Assembly (NCBI GenBank): GCA_964564735.1
Contig: CAZMCH010000128.1
Location: 1 to 9,466 of the forward strand
Reading direction: 5' to 3'
DNA length: 9,466 bases
Origin: CAZMCH01 sp964564735
GTDB taxonomy: Bacteria; Poribacteria; DTPJ01
Shown here piece after piece: positions 7,480-9,466 of the stretch. Below the pieces are notes generated by a model. It was given only the letters and a program-made list of their open reading frames with translations, did no database searches and was not told the DNA's origin. Position 1 is the first letter of the stretch; the number at the start of each line of letters is the position of its first letter. The position numbers were made by a program, and so were the translations under genes.

Positions 7480-9466
7480 GTGAAATCTTATGCAAATATA
7501 GTTTTTCCCATACCGATTGATAGCAAGTTTTCTTATGCAATACCAGAGGAATTGCTTGATAAGGCGAAGATCGGAGTGCGCGCTTTGGCTCCATTTGGAA
7601 GATCAGATAAAGAGACTGAGGGTGTTATCGTTGAGTTAACTGATAACCCAGAAATAGAAAACGTAAAAGAAATAATTGATATTCTCGATAATGAGCCTTT
7701 TTATGCTGACGATATACTCGGTCTGACAAAATGGATAGCGGAATATTATTTCTCATCATGGGGCGAAGCCCTAAAAACAGCAACTCCTGCAGGCATAAAT
7801 ATCATAAGCAAGCGGATTATTGATATAAAGGAGCTTCCCAATCGTGACCAAGTCCTAGCAGAATTATCCAAAAAAGCCCCTTTACAATCACAGATTCTCA
7901 CTACATTGGCTTGGGAAGGCAAAATGACTATCAATAAGCTAAAAACTCGCTTGAATAATCAGGGGCTATATTCTGCTCTGGCTTCTCTGGAAAGCAAGGG
8001 ATACATATCGATAAGCACAAAGATTTCTGCACCACTTATTAAGCCTGTAACAGCACATATTGTTCATTTGGTAAAGCCTATTCAGGAAATAATATCCAAT
8101 ATTGAAGATATAAGACGAAAATCACCAAAACAGGCGCAGGCTTTGGAAATGCTTATCACAAGGGAAGGTCAATCAACTTTACTGTCTGAATTAGTAAAAC
8201 TTACTGATTCTAGTCCTGCTACCATAAAAGCATTGGAAAAGCGAGAATTTGTGAAATTTGAGGAAATAGAGATATTCCGTGATCCACTTGAAGGTGAATT
8301 ATTCATTGAATCAAAAAACTTACAGCTTAATAATGAGCAATTACAAGCCCTAAATGATATAAATCAGTCCATTGAAAAGGAAAAACATGAGGTTTTTTTG
8401 CTCTATGGAGTTACCGCAAGCGGAAAAACAGAAGTCTATATGCAGGCTATTGGAAAAATGCTTGAGAAAGGCAAAGGCTCAATTGTCCTCGTTCCCGAAA
8501 TTTCGCTAACACCACAGACAGTCTTTCGCTTTGCATCACGTTTTGGCAAGCGAGTTACTGTCTTGCATAGCAAAATGTCTATGGGTGAACGATATGATCA
8601 ATGGAGGCGCATAAAATCAGGTCAAGCGGATATAGTTGTTGGTGCAAGGTCAGCGATTTTTGCACCTATGCCAAATCTCGGGCTTATCATCATAGATGAG
8701 GAACACGAAACATCATATAAGCAAGACGAATCGCCAAGATACCATGCCCGTGAGGTTGCTATAAAAAGGGCTGAATTTGTAAATGCAGTTGTTGTGCTTG
8801 GTTCTGCAACGCCATCATTAGAGAGCTTTTATAAGGCAAATAGAAAAGAATATCGCCTTTTAACTTTATCGAATAGAATAGATAATATCAAGTTGCCACC
8901 TGTCGAAATCGTTGACATGAGGAATGAATTAATACAAAAAAAGAATCGCTCAATATTCTCAACAAGCTTACGGGAAGCCATAGAAGACCGTCTCGCACGT
9001 GAAGAACAGGTTATCCTTTTTCTTAATAGGCGTGGCTTTTCAACATTTGTTTTGTGTAGAGAATGTGGCTATGTCGCAAAATGCAGGAATTGTGATATTT
9101 CTTTGACCTATCATTCTAGTAATGAAAATTTGGTTTGTCATCACTGCGATCACCATGAGCCAGTTCCTCAAGTATGCCCTAGCTGTAAAGGAAATTATAT
9201 ACGTTATTTTGGCACTGGAACGCAGAAGGTTGAAGAAGAAACACATAAAGCCTTTCCAGAAGCGAGTATTGAACGAATGGATGTTGATACTATGATGCGT
9301 AAAGGGGCATATAAACATATTCTTGATGCTTTTAAAAACCGAGAGATTGATATTCTAATAGGAACACAGATGATTGCAAAGGGATTGGATTTTCCGAATG
9401 TTACGCTTGTTGGAGTTATATCCGCCGATACAGCGATAAATCTTCCTGATTTTCGTGCAGGAGAAC
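7480..9466 (+). CDS. priA: Primosomal protein N' (PriA), replication-restart helicase, 3' end cut by window
   Basis: 662 codons are open to the window edge; PriA is usually ~730-820 aa, so about the last 70-150 residues are missing. PriA recognises stalled forks and loads the replicative helicase through the primosome. Visible parts: N-terminal 3'-end-binding domain (YANIVFPIPIDSKFSYAIP, ~4-22), winged-helix region, Walker A GVTASGKT (310-317), DEEH box (406-409), and an insertion with eight cysteines at 526, 529, 535, 538, 553, 556, 566 and 569 that bind two zinc ions. Then comes helicase lobe 2 with FGTGTQKVEEE, GTQMIAKGLDFPNVTLVGV (from 628) and the PDFRAGE motif. The start is GTG 7480 with GGTGA 5 nt upstream; GTG 7471 in the same frame is the alternative. 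All motifs are intact. It follows the methyltransferase by 31 bp, likely in the same transcript. Confidence 0.95.
   Translation, partial: MKSYANIVFPIPIDSKFSYAIPEELLDKAKIGVRALAPFGRSDKETEGVIVELTDNPEIENVKEIIDILDNEPFYADDILGLTKWIAEYYFSSWGEALKTATPAGINIISKRIIDIKELPNRDQVLAELSKKAPLQSQILTTLAWEGKMTINKLKTRLNNQGLYSALASLESKGYISISTKISAPLIKPVTAHIVHLVKPIQEIISNIEDIRRKSPKQAQALEMLITREGQSTLLSELVKLTDSSPATIKALEKREFVKFEEIEIFRDPLEGELFIESKNLQLNNEQLQALNDINQSIEKEKHEVFLLYGVTASGKTEVYMQAIGKMLEKGKGSIVLVPEISLTPQTVFRFASRFGKRVTVLHSKMSMGERYDQWRRIKSGQADIVVGARSAIFAPMPNLGLIIIDEEHETSYKQDESPRYHAREVAIKRAEFVNAVVVLGSATPSLESFYKANRKEYRLLTLSNRIDNIKLPPVEIVDMRNELIQKKNRSIFSTSLREAIEDRLAREEQVILFLNRRGFSTFVLCRECGYVAKCRNCDISLTYHSSNENLVCHHCDHHEPVPQVCPSCKGNYIRYFGTGTQKVEEETHKAFPEASIERMDVDTMMRKGAYKHILDAFKNREIDILIGTQMIAKGLDFPNVTLVGVISADTAINLPDFRAGE

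Noticed and set aside
9040..9318. 92-aa antisense frame at the zinc-binding part of priA
   Set aside because: It lies opposite intact priA motifs and has no independent support.

Overview
The window is a bacterial rRNA operon end followed by three co-directional protein genes, all on the + strand. It holds the 3' two thirds of a 23S rRNA gene, a 5S rRNA gene, an intrinsic terminator, and then a GH116-family glycosidase, an MttB-superfamily methyltransferase and the first ~80-90% of primosomal helicase PriA. The protein-coding part is AT-rich, with Shine-Dalgarno sites and genetic code 11. I cannot place the organism from this alone. GH116/DUF608 and non-pyrrolysine MttB proteins are common in uncultured lineages such as Poribacteria and its relatives, which is only a weak hint.

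The striking part is the 23S gene. Helix 69 (E. coli 1906-1924) is interrupted by two group I introns only 6 nt apart. Intron 1 (845-1519) sits after U1917 and carries a LAGLIDADG homing endonuclease ORF in its P6 loop. Intron 2 (1526-1883) sits after U1923 and has no ORF. The micro-exon between them is just AACGGU (1520-1525). I could read P1 with its splice-site U.G wobble, P3, P4, P7, P8 and P9 for both introns. A 108-nt core block is 90% identical between them without gaps, and the differences in P3, P7 and P8 are compensated on the partner strand. The introns are therefore sister copies, both under selection to fold, each with a guide sequence fitted to its own site. Intron 1 ends in the expected omega-G, whereas intron 2 appears to end in A (omega-A), a state I know only from the Coxiella burnetii Cbu.L1917 intron.

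Region by region: 1-844, 23S exon 1; 845-1519, intron 1 with endonuclease 984-1466; 1520-1525, micro-exon; 1526-1883, intron 2; 1884-~2854, 23S exon 3; ~2939-3056, 5S; 3064-3094, terminator; 3095-3508, non-coding stretch with a perfect 27-bp tandem duplication (operator- or promoter-like) before the glycosidase; 3509-5995, GH116; 6030-7448, MttB family; 7480-9466, priA, running off the end. The last three genes are 34 and 31 bp apart with no visible terminator between them, so they are probably co-transcribed. The functional link between glycosidase and methyltransferase is unknown, and priA may simply be carried on the same transcript.
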